Assembly (NCBI GenBank): GCA_030159075.1
Contig: BROG01000128.1
Span: 1,309,676 to 1,373,675, forward strand
Origin: Atrina japonica
Taxonomy: Eukaryota > Mollusca > Bivalvia > Pterioida > Pinnidae
DNA length: 64,000 bases
Direction: 5' to 3'
Position 1 is the first letter of the stretch. The number at the start of each line of letters is the position of its first letter. The translations under genes and the position numbers were made by a program. Below, one piece after another: positions 10,283 to 22,884 of the stretch. The notes below the pieces were generated by a model that saw nothing but the letters and a program-made list of their open reading frames with translations, ran no database searches and was not told the DNA's origin.

Positions 10283-11039
10283 TATTGTAAAAGAGTACAT
10301 GATGGTATATGAACCTGAAAAAAATCACTAATATACCAAGAAGTTCAAATTGATACATTTAGTGTTTTTATTGGTATTTAAATGTCATTACAGATAAAAG
10401 GACACATCGAATTATCAATCTTGTCATATCTAATATAAATGTGACAGATACAATGCATAACTGAACCAATGCGGGCCCAGTGTTGATGAGAATGACCAGT
10501 ATTCAAGTACAATTATAGTGAGTACATTCGTAGTATCAAATGATAATCACTGGCTTTACATTGTTTCTGCTCTATGTACCTTTGTTCACTGTATGTAAAG
10601 GTCTACTGGAAAATTGTATATATCATCAAAGTACATGTAAACACATTTCTAGAACACCATCAGATACCCCTCAGGTAATGATTCAAAAGTGATGTAGATT
10701 ACTATGTTAAGATCACATAAACATTACATAATTACTATATAGTTGCTTATATTTGCTGGGGATTTAATTTCGTTATATATGTGGTAAAAGAAAATACCGC
10801 AAAATTAAATACCTGTGAATATAATTCTTTATACTTATAAAGTATCAAAAAGGCAATATGTTACCGATAATAATTATAAAAGTTTTTATCAAAATCAAAA
10901 TTTATTCATATATAACTGGACATTGTATGCACAGATGACAAAATTTTATCAGCTTTACTTCAATTCCTATCACACTTCATGGAAATGTCTTGCATGAAAT
11001 TTAAAACCATTGAATAAGTTCCTTTCATAAAAAAGTGAA

Positions 11040-11449
11040 ATTCTACAACTACATGTATACAGTAAAACATCTCTTTCTGTCTCTGTCTTTCTGTCTCTCT
11101 CTCAATCTTTCTCTGTCTCTCTCTCTTTCACAAACATGCACACCCCATTTAATGATTCAAAAGTGATAGATCATTGTTGAACTGACAAATGCATTCTGCA
11201 TGTAGAACACCTTTCTATCTATCTCTCTATTGCTAAGGCACACATCTCTCAATGATTAAAAAATAATGCAGATCTAACAAACTAACAAATGCATTCTATA
11301 ATTAAAACATCTCTCTTTCTCACCCTCTTTTCTTGACCTCTCATCTCTCCATCCATCTCTAAGGTAAACCTCATTAAGTGATTCAAAAGTGATGCAGATC
11401 ATTGCCAAATTATATGTAACAATTGCATTCTATAATTAGAACCTCTCTC

Positions 11450-11482
<33 letters not shown>
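11040..11482. repeat. Imperfect tandem modules ending in CT-rich tracts
   Basis: Three or four modules of roughly 120 bp share TGATTCAAAAGTGATGCAGATC, ACAAATGCATTCTATAATTA and AACATCTCTCTTTCTC. They start near 11,147, 11,252 and 11,374, and an outlying start lies near 10,679. Each ends in a CT microsatellite of different length; the last is (CT)n at 11,445-11,482. The structure suggests duplication of a module that contains a microsatellite seed. Confidence 0.6.
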
Positions 11483-11740
11483 GGAAGCCATGAACAAAAC
11501 AAAGACATTTTGTCTAGACAATTGTGATTTATTGCCTTACCTTAAAGGCACATAGTAAATTTTACTTAAAGGATGTTTGAAATGTGTGTAACCATGGATT
11601 ACTAATCAAAATAGAAAAATAAACTAGGTAAATATGTTAATATTGATTTATTCCTACTTCAATGTACTGGCAAAATTAATATATCTGAAAAAACTAAATC
11701 TAGACTCAAGTAACACAAGGATTCCGCCAGGTGTTATTTA

Positions 11741-12995
11741 CACAGTATATCAAAGGTAATATTTATAATGAGAATACCTATACAACCCATATACACAGTA
11801 TATCAAAGGTAATATTTATAATGAGAATACCTATACATGCCATATACACAGCACATGTATATCAAAGGTCATATTTATAATGAGAATACCTATACATGTC
11901 ATATACACAGCACATGTATATCAAAGGTAATATTTATAATGAGAATACCTATACATGTCATATACACAGCACATGTATACCAAAGGTAATATTTATGATG
12001 AGAATACCTATACATGCCATTTACACAGTATATCAAAGGTAATATTTATAATGAGAATACCTATACATGTCATATACACAGCACATGTATATCAAAGGTC
12101 ATATTTATAATGAGAATACCTATACATGTCATATACACAGCACATGTATATCAAAGGTCATATTTATAATGAGAATACCTATACATGTCATATACACAGC
12201 ACATGTATATCAAAGGTCATATTTATAATGAGAATACCTATACATGTCATATACACAGCACATGTATATCAAAGGTAATATTTATAATGAGAATACCTAT
12301 ACATGTCATATACACAGCACATGTATACCAAAGGTAATATTTATGATGAGAATACCTATACATGCCATTTACACAGTATATCAAAGGTAATATTATAATG
12401 AGAATACCTATACATGTCATATACACAGCACATGTATACCAAAGGTAATATTTATGATGAGAATACCTATACATGCCATATACACAGTATACCAAAGGTA
12501 ATATTTATGATAAGAATATCTATACATGTCATATACACAGTATACCAAAGGTAATATTTATAATGAGAATACCTATACATGCCATATACACAGTATACCA
12601 AAGGTAATATTTATGATAACAATACCTATACATGTCATATACACAGTATACCAAAGGTAATATTTATAATAAGAATACCTATACATGTCATATACACAGT
12701 ATACCAAAGGTAATATTTATAATGAGAATACCTATACATGCCATATACACAGCACATGTATACCAAAGGTAATATTTATAATGAGAATACCTATACATGC
12801 CATTTACACAGTATATCAAAGGTAATATTTATAATGAGAATACCTATACATGTCATATACATGTACACAGCACATGTATACCAAAGGTAATATTTATAAT
12901 GAGAATACCTATACATGCCATTTACACAGTATATCAAAGGTAATATTTATAATGAGAATACCTATACATGCCATATACACAGTATACCAAAGGTA
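11741..12995. repeat. 53/59-bp minisatellite, about 22 units
   Basis: The unit contains CAAAGGTAATATTTATAATGA, GAATACCTATACATG and YCATATACACAG. A long form adds CACATG within CAGCACATGTATAYC, while the short form reads CAGTATAYC. Long forms dominate the left and middle, short forms the right. A minus-strand frame across part of it is a repeat artefact. Confidence 0.9.
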
Positions 12996-13785
12996 ATAAT
13001 GGGCAATAATGTTAACCTCCATCTCCTCTTAAAAAAAATACACATGTATGTATGTAACAACCTAAACTAGGAAAGTAACAAACTTTTAAACTACAGTAGC
13101 AAGACTGACTGGATAATAAATAAAACATTGGCACTTTGGTAGAGTAACAAAAGAAGTGTTTATTTAATGAATGAAAGTTTGTCAGAGTGCATTTATTGTC
13201 AATATGGATGCTGTTTAGGTGACAGATAAATAAAATGGTGCTCACTAGTGTGCCATGAATATTTATTTGTCACCCAAACGTCAGAATGATTTATTGATTC
13301 CTGAATTCCGATTTAAACAGCAATCTAATCAACAGGTAAGCCAGATCAATCTGTAGACTGAATATGCATACATTAAAACCAAAACATGACTGAATAATAT
13401 CGGTATGAATAGTGCTGACCTCACCAAAACATTTCAAGTTATTTCCACCTGATGTATGTATTTAGCAGGTTACTGTAAGCTATTACAATTAATCGCCATG
13501 ACTTTCAAGGTAACAAGGTAAATGCAGCCTGAGGTCAAGGTGTCTGATTGTATGAGTTCAAATGCACCTCAGAATGTTTTACATCTAAATATGTTGACTG
13601 CATAAATAATCAATTTTGTGTGGATATCTTATTCCATCTAGCCATGAAAATAATGGACTCTACTGAAAATCAATGACATAGACAGACAAATTGTGTCTTT
13701 AGGGTGTATGAGTTAACATAGATTAGACATTGATTACCATAGTCCTATGATTAGAACATTGTGCTCTCAAGCACAACTCATGGCC
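12996..13785. other. Unassigned AT-rich sequence
   Basis: No gene, RNA or repeat family was recognised. Short open frames here have no recognisable protein character. Confidence 0.4.
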
Positions 13786-13789
13786 AGTT

Positions 13790-14085
13790 GCCCGAACCTT
13801 GATTTTTACTCTCAAGTCTGAGAATCTTAAGCCAGTTTAGGTTATCCTGACATTTGATTGGCTGATCATGAGTACACCAAGTTATAAGTATATTCTTAAG
13901 TTTTTAGCACATGGCCATGGGCCCAGAGCCTGGCACTATAAAACTTTAGAAATAACTCAAGTCTGAGAAAATTTGCAACTTGGCCTGCTGAGCCAATCAG
14001 ACTTCAGGATAAGCCAAAGTTGAGGAAAGTTATTAGACTGAAAGTTATTCTCAAGTTTTATGGTGCCAGCCCCATTAGACATCTC
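13790..14085. mobile_element. Imperfect inverted-repeat element of about 300 bp
   Basis: Left words GGTTATCCTGACATTTGATT and GGCTGATCA pair with right words AGCCAATCAGACTTCAGGAT. The motif CTCAAGTCTGAGAA occurs at both about 13,810 and 13,960. CCTGGCACTATAAAACTTTA near 13,930 is repeated inverted near 14,055-14,080 (AAGTTTTATGGTGCCAG). This indicates a decayed foldback/MITE with an internal duplication. No target duplication is certain. Confidence 0.55.
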
Positions 14086-14264
14086 TCATCTCTTGCCAGT
14101 GCTGGTTTAGTCTTGAAGGGCCCTAAAAATGCTAATTATGTGAGGTACATGTAGTTTTCAAGTTTACTAGCAGAATGCTAGTGGTATACTCCTGGGTACA
14201 ATGAAACCATGTTTCCTCCTAAACCATTCGTAACTGGCAACATACAACAAAACTACATGTTAGT

Positions 14265-14530
14265 TGGTTGTATTGTTGTTTAACGTCCTGCTCAAGAATC
14301 TTTCATTCATATGGAGATGTCATCAAATGCTAGTGAAGGGCTTCAAATTTTGGCCTATGCTTGGCATTTACAGCCATTGAGCAGTGAGGGTTCTTTAATG
14401 TGCCGACATCTACTGTGACACGGGACCTCGGTTTTTACTGTTTCATTTGAAGGACTGGAATCTGATCTACCGCTGGCTGGACTCAAACTCAAGACCTCAT
14501 GATCAAGAGTCGAGCCCACTACCAACTATG
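14265..14530 (-). mobile_element. tRNA-derived SINE, 'TTTAACGTCC' tail family, copy 1
   Basis: On the minus strand it starts with a tRNA-like head: box A-like TAGTTGGTAGTGGG, then box B-like GAGTTTGAGTCC at about 14,480-14,492. It continues through a body holding GACACGGGACC / GTGTCACAG and CTCAATGGCTGTAAATGCC. It ends near 14,270 with GGACGTTAAACAACAATACA. The same order of blocks recurs at 19,315-19,530. I recall similar V-SINE type elements (such as RUDI) across molluscs; the name is not verified. Confidence 0.7.
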
Positions 14531-14674
14531 GTAGATAAAGAACATACAACATAACGACCAAGCTGTTAATCAAAACTTGTATATCAGGACACTGATTTTC
14601 ATATAAAAATGCAGGAAAGTCCATTTCTTTACATCTAAAATTCAAACATTTCCCTGACCCCTCCCCCTAGCAGG

Positions 14675-14980
14675 CACATTCTGATTTTTTTCTACTTTTA
14701 ATATTTGTACTTGATGAACAATAACAAATAAGAGCTATACACAGGCATAAAAAATCTTATTTTGCTATATATTTTGTGAAAATAAGGTCAGGTCCAATGT
14801 GGTATTCATATACAAATATAAAGTTTGAATTCAACCAATTGCAATTGAAAAAGTACCAAATCTGAGTCTCTCAAGAGGCAATTTTCACAAAATATATAGA
14901 AATATAAGAATTTTTATATAATGGCTATGTGCATGTATAATTCTTTATTGTTACTACTTCTAAGTGGTAAGAAAGGAAAA
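14675..14980. mobile_element. Dispersed element D, copy 1
   Basis: It shares long blocks with 37,845-38,100: TTTTTTTCTACTTTTA, ACAAATAAGAGCTATACACA, ATATTTTGTGAAAATAAGGT and CCAATGTGGTATT. Inverted ATATATTTTGTGAAAAT (about 14,768) and ATTTTCACAAAATATAT (about 14,881) form a hairpin around the centre. It is non-coding, probably a MITE. Confidence 0.65.
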
Positions 14981-15045
14981 CCAAAATTTAAAAAAAACAC
15001 AGGTAATGCCCCTTAACTTTTATAACAGTTACCGTAAGAAAATCT

Positions 15046-15275
15046 GCTGTTACACAACAGAATCCTCGAGACTCATACATGTACTAGTATTCAAATGATT
15101 CCACACAGGAGGATGTAGTATTATTGCTGTACACAACAGAATTCTCTCATACATGTACTAGTATTCAAATAATTCCATACGGGAGGATGTAGTATTATTG
15201 CCGTACACAACAGAATCCTCTCATACATGTACTAGTATTCAAATGATTTCACATGGGAGGATGTAGTATTATACT
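15046..15275. repeat. About 74-bp tandem repeat, 3 units
   Basis: The unit comprises ACACAACAGAATCCTCTCAT, ACATGTACTAGTATTCAAAT, GATTCCACATGGGAGGATGT and AGTATTATTGCCGT. The first unit has a 5-bp insertion (GAGAC), and the third ends at 15,275, 20 bp before the pogo-like element. Confidence 0.85.
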
Positions 15276-15296
15276 ATATATACATGTATATACACA

Positions 15297-16046
15297 CAGT
15301 TGACTCTCGATGGGTTGAACCTCCAAATTCTCGAAACCTCCAAGTTTCTTACAGGTCCCGATTTTTTTTCCTTTCATAAATTAAGTAAAATTACTCTTGA
15401 TCTCTCGAATGTCAAAACTTCGAAGTTCTAGAAACCTCAAAGTCATTTCGAAGTCCCGATTTGTATATTCTTTTATATTTCACTCTCAAAACCTCAAAGT
15501 TTGAGTAATTATCATGAATATATAAACAGTCAATGCGTTAGCGAGAATGACACTGGGACCTATCCCTGGCAGATTAAACAAAAGGTGTTTTGATAACCGG
15601 ATGACAAGTACGTTCTGACCAAATCCAGTAGTAACTGACAGGATTGTTAATTAATCAAGATCAATCAAAACAGAAGAACTTTCAACTAAACACGTGTCAT
15701 AGATTACGATTTTGTGTACATGTGTAGATATAACCAGCAAGTTGTCATTTAACTTTTACATCAAGGGGTACTGTACAATAGGTTATTCTAACATTTTATA
15801 CCTCATAGATATGTCGACAACCATTATTATCCTAATCGGCTCTGATGCATAATAAAGATAACATACTTACATGTCTTCATGTTTGAAAACTAGGTAGGGA
15901 GACTGTTTATTTTCATGTGAATTACAAAAACAAGCATCCCTTATTCTGTATAGTATAAGAACCTACATCGGTTCAAACTCTCAAAAACTTGAACTTTTGA
16001 AACCTCAAAGTTTTACAGTGGTCCTGTGGACTTCGAGAGTCACCTG
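15297..16046. mobile_element. pogo/Tigger-like non-autonomous DNA transposon
   Basis: The termini CAGTTGACTCTCGA (15,297-15,310) and inverted CAGGTGACTCTCGA (16,033-16,046) differ by one base and continue with AACCTCAAAGTTT-type subterminal words on both sides. The right end is followed by TA; the left flank is CA, perhaps a mutated TA. CAGTTGA termini and TA duplication recall Tigger/pogo elements. The 750-bp interior has no transposase frame. Several TCTCGAA / CCTCAAAG words recur in both halves. Confidence 0.7.
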
Positions 16047-16050
16047 TAGA

Positions 16051-16166
<116 letters not shown>

Positions 16167-16827
16167 ATCATTATATTATGTCTATTTGGTGCAAAGAAAA
16201 AGAAAAAGCCTACGTACCTATCTACCCATCTTCAAAATCATGGGTCAGGTAAAGGGATATTTTTAATACCAACCTGAATTGTGATCAGAAATGGCATTGC
16301 AATATTTTCTTGTGGTTATACATGTATATGAAATATAATTATAGTAAAAATTGACAGTGTCTAATGATTTTGTCCTCTCTCTGAACATATACAAAGCCAG
16401 CTTCAGGCAAATCATATACAAATGGAATTTTAATTGACATGATAAAAACCTAATATACTGGACCATTTATAAACAGTTACACAAAATTTGATGGTATATC
16501 ACTGAACTTCCATCTAGGTGCAAAACTACAAATACAAACTGATACACATGAGTACATACATGTATAGTATACATGTACAAATATGACATCACTTCCTATA
16601 ATATTGAACATAATCAGTCGCCTTGAACTTGAGAATGTTTATCCAAACCTAGGTATAATAGAATATCTATAAGATGTATAAACCTACTTACAACATACAT
16701 ATACATGTAATTATAAGCAACCCTTTAACTTTAACCAACATGTGTCTTATATTTATCTTTATACTTGTATATCGACACGTACAGTAATAACAAATTGGAT
16801 TTTGGATGAAGCCAGATTCCCTACATC

Positions 16828-16893
16828 TTTTAATTGCCCAGTTGGTAGAGCACAAGAACTTAAACATGAAGGTTCCTGGTTTGATCCCCATTA
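16828..16893 (+). repeat. tRNA-like SINE head
   Basis: GCCCAGTTGGTAGAGCA (box A-like) and GGTTTGATCCCC (box B-like) occur about 40 bases apart, the spacing of a tRNA. The acceptor stem does not pair and the anticodon arm is degenerate. A truncated or decayed SINE head, or a tRNA pseudogene, is more likely than a functional tRNA gene. Confidence 0.6.
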
Positions 16894-16894
16894 G

Positions 16895-17930
16895 TTCCAG
16901 ATTTTTAGAGATGAAATAGTTGGAGGTTAAATGACCTAGGATGTACAGTTTGATTACCTTTGTCAGACATGTACAAGTGTAGAGACACTTAAAAAGTCAT
17001 TGGAAATACATACCACTCAAGGACATAAAACACAATACACATCTCTCTCTGCCTCACAGAGACGAGTGGCAAGGACTTTTAAGAAGTCACATAGCTGTTA
17101 AATCAAGTCAAAGCAAACAAACATATATAACATGTACATGTACTAAAAATAATACACAAACAAATATAGAAATGTGTGTTTAATGGAGCAAAATCTGTAA
17201 AAAGAGTAAAATGAACTTAGACTTTTTACATTCAGTGATGGTATGTGTATTATTTCTGGACACTGATTATACATAAATTTTATTTTACTGAATTAACCAA
17301 AATACAGATTTATCATGGGAAAATATATACTGATGAAGAAATACTATGTGTCATGTGTGTTCATAAGAAATTTGGGAAATGTGGGGTATGAGGGATAGGT
17401 CATAACATTGTACATATTGTATTTGGTTTGTACAGAACATTAAAAAATTAATGATACCCCAGAATCATGGGTTTTCCAAGATGTACGGACCTAAACATTA
17501 AGTGCAGACAGTAGTTTTTTAGGCCTTTCAGACACATCATGATAAACCAAATCTATCCTTTATTTCAGCCTCGAAAATATATTTCATGTCTAGTTGGCCC
17601 ACATGTAAATCAGAACTTCATCTTGTTATCAATACACTGTAAGCAATGCCAATTATCATATGTTTTGGTTGTTCTGGTGTGACCTTAATGCACCAAGGAA
17701 ACATTACAGAACATCAAAGGGTCATTCCTGGACTTCTGTGTTTACTTATGGTAATACCACTGATTGTGATGTCAGATACAGGGTTCATCTAAGTGCACAC
17801 ATCATTTGAGAGCTGAACTAACCTACATGTGTATATACACAACACTTACTGCCTTGAAGTTGTACACTGAAGACAAAATCAGAGAACATCTCAGGGATTG
17901 TAACCAGTGGCAAACTATTGTATATTATAT
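16895..17930. other. Unassigned sequence downstream of the tRNA-like head
   Basis: Possibly includes the SINE body to about 17,100. Beyond that no gene or repeat could be recognised. Confidence 0.35.
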
Positions 17931-17934
17931 TGTG

Positions 17935-18175
17935 TTTTACACCACACTCAATAAGTCTTCAGTTACCATATCCGGTGGTGGCCAGTTTTTAATCGTGGAG
18001 GTTACAATATACCCAGGAAGAGACCACCGGCCTTCCACAAGTAAACTGGCAAACTTAGGTTCCAGTGAGGCTCAAACCTGCCCTGAGTCCTGACCAGAAG
18101 TGAGCGATTCCACGGTTCATACCCTGATGCTCTAATGGCTTGGCCAAGTGGGCCCCTGCTACTAGATTGAAAGCA
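17935..18175 (-). mobile_element. tRNA-derived SINE, unexpanded relative of the 752-1,750 element
   Basis: On the minus strand the order is: GGCCCACTTGGCCAAGCC and ATTAGAGCATCAGGG (box A-like region), GGTTTGAGCCT (box B-like), GTTTGCCAGTTTACTTGTGG, AACTGGCCACCACCGGATAT, GGTAACTGAAGA and a TTGAGTGTGGTGTAAAACAC tail. This is the same block order as 752-1,750, but the ACTGGCCACC..ACTGAA block is present once. It gives the pre-expansion structure of that minisatellite-bearing element. Confidence 0.75.
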
Positions 18176-18179
18176 GACA

Positions 18180-19310
18180 CGTTTACATACATGTAAATGG
18201 CAAGAAGGATCACAGTCGCAAAATAAGGATTTCGTGCTACATGTCTATGTACATGTATCATCCAATGCACATAATTTAGCGGGGTAGACTAACCTTTAGA
18301 TTACCATAAAGTTGATTCTACTCACTTAACAGGCTAAGTGTTTTATTACCAACTAGATAACCATATGTAAGACAAAAAGTACCAGTAGGAATGATTACTC
18401 TTGGCAGTGTAATATTAATGTTTTACTAAATATTTTAATTCATCCAGGTAAAGAAAGGGGTTACAAGACTGAATCCACCCCACCACTGGTTACATGTAGT
18501 GTGATGTAGACTGTAGAATGCCATTGGCATAGGTTGGATATATGGCCAACAATTTTCATCAGTGTCAGTGACATCAAAAGCATTTTTTAAAAGCACATGC
18601 ACTTTCATGTCCATATAGATCCAATGTACATTGTATGTATGTACATGCATTGGCGGATTTTACTGGGTGGGGCGAAGTAAACTTTCTGATAATCATATAG
18701 ATAATTCTAACAAACTTTTCAGTTATGACAAACTTCACAGGAAAAACATTTTATTCTTCAATGGATATCTGCAGGTTTGGTGACAAGTAGGAATGATGAC
18801 TTTTTATGCTATATTACCTAAAATTTAAACTTGTCCAGGTCAACAAAAGGTTCACAAGACTCCATTCTGCCAGCTTATATGGATTTGACTATCACTTTAT
18901 GTCTTAATATTCTATTTTTAGCTACCTGTGTTAATGCTTTGCAGAATGTTGTTATGTAGTCCTTATAAAGGGAAAATAAAATGCATGTATCACTAAAAAA
19001 TTTAACAATACCATGTACAACTTTCTAATTTTTATAAGCCAAAACAATATTTGGAAAAGCATTAATTGGCTACATGTATATTTACATTTAAAAAAATAAT
19101 TTTGTTTACCCCAACTGTCAATTTGCCAAGACATCTCAGTAGTAGACCAAGAACCTGCATTTACATGTAGTATTGAAAGTTGCCAGAAGCGCATTAACTT
19201 TAGAAAGATTTGCGATGTTTTCATTCAATATTTCAGCCTCAGTTTAATCATTTCCTTGTCAAGACACAGCAAAATTCATCACTTCTGCCATTTTAATTAT
19301 TTTTAAGGTG
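18180..19310. other. Unassigned AT-rich sequence
   Basis: No gene was recognised. A motif AATTCATCCAGGTAAAGAAA at about 18,437 and ACTTGTCCAGGTCAACAAAA at about 18,830, each followed by GGTTCACAAGACTSNATYC-like sequence, indicates two copies of an old repeat about 390 bp apart. Confidence 0.4.
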
Positions 19311-19314
19311 GTAT

Positions 19315-19530
19315 TTTGTTGTTGTTGTAACTGTTTTACATTCCAATAAGAATTTTTCATTCATATAGAGATGTCACCAGCTTTTTGTGAAGTTCCCTCA
19401 AATTTTGACCTGTGCTTTTGACTGACACCAATGCAGCGATAGTTCTTATACATATGTATGTGCCACACCTTCTGTGACACGACCTCACGATCAAGAATCG
19501 AGCGTACTACTGACTGAGCCAGGCCAGCTC
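19315..19530 (-). mobile_element. tRNA-derived SINE, 'TTTAACGTCC' tail family, copy 2
   Basis: Shares with 14,265-14,530 the blocks TTTTCATTCATATAGAGATG, CAAATTTTGACCTGTGCTT, TGTGCCACACCTTCTGTGAC and GATCAAGAATCGAGCGTACT. Read on the minus strand the tRNA-like start is GGCTCAGTCAGTAGTACGC. The B box appears to be lost in this copy. It is more diverged than copy 1. Confidence 0.65.
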
Positions 19531-19771
19531 AATTATATTATCAATTTATGTGTAGATATATGTGATAGCAAATGTTCATTGTAAAAACACACATGTAATA
19601 AGTGTTTGGATGAAGATCAATAACATACTTTCCAAGTCTCTCCCCCATAAATAGGGAGACTCCCTATTTTTTTATGCAAAATTTTGATAATTTCTTCAAG
19701 AAAAATGCATACCTCCTCCATGAAAAATTTAAATTTTCATATTAATTCTTACTAAAATTTAGATACTGGAC

Positions 19772-20392
19772 AAGAGGCCCAAGAGGGCCCCAATTGCTCA
19801 CCTGAGAACCATTACAAATGTGGAAAGAAGACCAAGAAAATATGTACATGTAGACTGATCTGCCCAAAAAACAAACATTGTAGATATTGCTGTTTTAAGA
19901 AATTCATAAAAAAAATTCTAGAGATTAAATATCAGCAAAATTCTTGCACAGAAACATTTCTTCAACTAAATACAAGTAAAACACATTAATGCATCATTGC
20001 GAATGCAAGGGGAGATAATTGGGGAAACATGCAAAAATGAATGAAAATGACAAAATCTGAAAACACCTCAAAAATGCCTCAAAAATTAATATTCCAATTT
20101 CTATGAAAAATACAAACTTATCATACATCCATGTAGATTACTCAGAAAAAATCCATTTTTCAATTCATGCAGTGATTTTGGAGAAGAAGATTTTTAAAAG
20201 AATACCATTTGGGACCTATTCTGTCCTACCCTGGATCCACTCCTGGGCAAATCTGGCTGAAAACTAGAAACTTGGTAAAGGACCTTAAGCACTTGCTGCC
20301 TGTCAATTTTAGGCAAAATCCCTTCATAAGTTCAGAGAAGACGTCGAAAAAATGAAAAGTTTAACCTTCGGCTCAGGTGAGCTAAAAATCTC
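19772..20392. mobile_element. Dispersed element with GCTCACCTGAG termini
   Basis: It begins GAGGCCCAAGAGGGCCCC then GCTCACCTGAG (19,796-19,806), and ends CTCAGGTGAGC (20,372-20,382) then TAAAAATCT. The two ends are an 11-bp inverted repeat. I recall this start and end as a common bivalve repeat. The interior lacks a coding frame. The host DNA on both sides contains a CTCCCCCAT.A motif (19,640 and 20,388), which suggests an insertion into another repeat. Confidence 0.6.
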
Positions 20393-20399
20393 CCCCATG

Positions 20400-21275
20400 A
20401 AAATTTTTCAAGGTTGGCAAGTCTGCAATTGTTTATAAACAAGTGCTTGGTGAAAGACCAGTTACTATGTACATGTACATATACAGCACATGCTGTAAAC
20501 TTTCCAATCCACAGAACTAAACACAAGTGCTTCAGACATGCAACATTTTATGTCATATACTATACATATAAAAATGTAGACGTGGGCAGGAAATTAATGA
20601 CTTGAGTATTTAAGCAATCTCAACAACTGTGCTGACAGTTTCCATTTTTCATATTTAATCAGTGCAGGTCTACTAAAATCAAGTTGCATTAGAGGTTCGG
20701 TCAAAAACAAAAACAACATGCCTTATATGGTCTATTTTCCTAATATAAGGGGTGCATAGGTAAAACATTTAACACACACCTTGCTCTGTTTCCATGCATA
20801 ACTACTGTAGCTCATACATTTCTGTACTTCTGTGTGTGCCTGTCACCACTATTATGAGTTAATTTAGACTGTCTGTGCTTGTTAACATGTGTCAATTTAT
20901 CTTGCTTAGACTTGCATTTGAAGGAGATATACATGTACATGTATATCACGATCAATACCAAAATATTTTTCAGCTTTATTCTTGAATTTTCAGGAAAATA
21001 AAATTTGAGCAAGTTTACAATACAAAATGTACCATACATGTAAATGTTGTCAAACTTCAAAAGTAGGCAATTTTTTTTTTCAGTTTATTTAATATAAAAT
21101 ATTTTCTCAAATATCTGTTCATGATTCAAAAACGTATATACAATGTCAGTGGGACCACTATTAAAAAAAAAAAAACACCAAAGTTCTGTACAAAATGCTG
21201 ATTTAATCTGAAAGGTGAATATGTACATCAGGCAATAGGAGATTAAAACTTTCAAGTATCACTTGACATTTTGAA
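20400..21275. other. Unassigned AT-rich sequence
   Basis: No gene or repeat family was recognised here. Confidence 0.35.
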
Positions 21276-21279
21276 AAAA

Positions 21280-21470
21280 ATATACTGGGCAACCAGACCA
21301 ATGAACAAAGGAATTTCACTGGTCAAAGAAATTTTTTTACTGGGCTATATATATATACATAATTGAAAATAAATGGAAAATTACTGGTCATTTGGACCAG
21401 TTATCAGATATATTTCACCAGACTTTTGTAAAATGTACCAGTTTTTCTGGTAAGACCCGGGAATTTCAAA
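21280..21470. repeat. Dispersed repeat with ACTGGTC/GACCAGT words
   Basis: Contains TACTGGGCAACCAGACCA, TTCACTGGTCAAAG, TTACTGGTCATTTGGACCAG and a short TA run. It is reminiscent of the fragment near 5,995-6,090. Non-coding. Confidence 0.45.
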
Positions 21471-21751
21471 AACTCTGCACTTAAGTGAAAGATGATATAC
21501 AAATGTAGGAGGCTGAGACTAGGAAAAATTTGGATGAAGTTTCAGAAATGTTCTGTTACTTGTGTAGGCAAGGCAATATAAAAGAATTGTTTGATGTTAT
21601 ATTATATGTATCTCCAACCTTAACTCATTCACCCCTAAAGACATAATTAGACTCTTCTAAGTGATTGATTTACAGAAGGGTCCATTGATTCCAGGTGTTG
21701 ATGAGTTAAATATATATTATCTGTTTGTTGTTTCTCTGATACATGTACCTT

Positions 21752-21835
21752 GATTAGTTGATATAGTAGAGTTTTCTCTTGAGCTGAAAGTTTAAAGCAG
21801 GTTGTCCAGGGTTCAAGTCCTAACAGGGCACAGGC
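21752..21835 (+). repeat. tRNA-like SINE head
   Basis: GATTAGTTGATATAGTAGAG (box A-like) is followed by CCAGGGTTCAAGTCCTAACA (box B GGTTCAAGTCC) about 45 bases later. The insert is longer than in a canonical tRNA, and no 3' acceptor match was found. A SINE head is the best reading. Confidence 0.55.
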
Positions 21836-22667
21836 CTTTTTCTGACAAAAATGCAACTGGGGATTTTAATGTGAATTTGTATCAAATTGGGAAAAGTAGT
21901 TAGCACACATGTATATACATGTATAAACGTTAAGGAAATATGTATTTCACATAGATTTCCCTGCAATAAACCATTTTCTATTGCAGTAATGGTCTTGTTC
22001 ACCAAGTTGTGAATTTTTTTTATCAATTTAGGTAAAAACCCATTGATTTTGCAATTGGGAATGGGGCTGAATATCGACCCCATGAAAACTATGGGAAAAG
22101 GCCTGGGGTAGATATTTTTCTCTTTTGTAAACACACTGTATGTAATCTGTCAAAGCCGAGAGGATGGGTGTCAAAGTAGTTAAATTCCAAACAAGTCTTC
22201 AAACATACATCAACAGCTGCCTGTTGTAATTGTGCGTGCTCTACAAATTACGCAATTTCCGTAAACAAACCATCATCTAAGCTTCTATTGAAGTTAAGAT
22301 TCTGTGTATTCGTGGGTCAGAAAAAGTAAATCCTTTTGAAATCAATTGAAAGTAAGTATTTTAATGCTAAAATCAATAAATTTAAGCCAATGCCCCCAAA
22401 TTCCCACAATATATATTATTATTCTATGCCAACAGAGGCACACGTCGGCAAGATGAACTTCTCACTGTCAATCACAATAAAAAAATCTCCCAACCTACAT
22501 CATCGCACATGTATGGTTGAGCCCTTCGTAAAGCACATTGAGATGGGGAAAGACCTAGAGTTGAGCATGTACACAATTACAACAAGATAGTGAACACAAG
22601 GATGAGTCTATTTTCGTTCTTGCTACGGTTCAAAACTGGAACTTCATGTCACTTATTTATTTGATAT

Positions 22668-22750
22668 ACATCATTACATGTAACTGCCAAAAACACCCAT
22701 ACATCATTACATGTAACTGCCAAAAACACCCATACATCATTACATGTAAG
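22668..22750. repeat. 33-bp direct repeat, 2.5 units
   Basis: The unit is TACATCATTACATGTAACTG followed by CCAAAAACACCCA. Two full units are identical and a partial third (to ACATGTAA) follows. Confidence 0.85.
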
Positions 22751-22884
22751 TGTATACATTTTATACATACAAGCAACTTCTTATATCATCAACATGTTAG
22801 CAAATTATTTCAAATGTCAGTGTCCACTGATGATGTAGGCCTATATAGAAACAATGATTGTAACCACCCCCAAACGATCTTCCT

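Noticed and set aside
16828..16893. Functional tRNA gene
   Set aside because: Boxes A and B are present but acceptor and anticodon stems do not pair; SINE head is the better reading.
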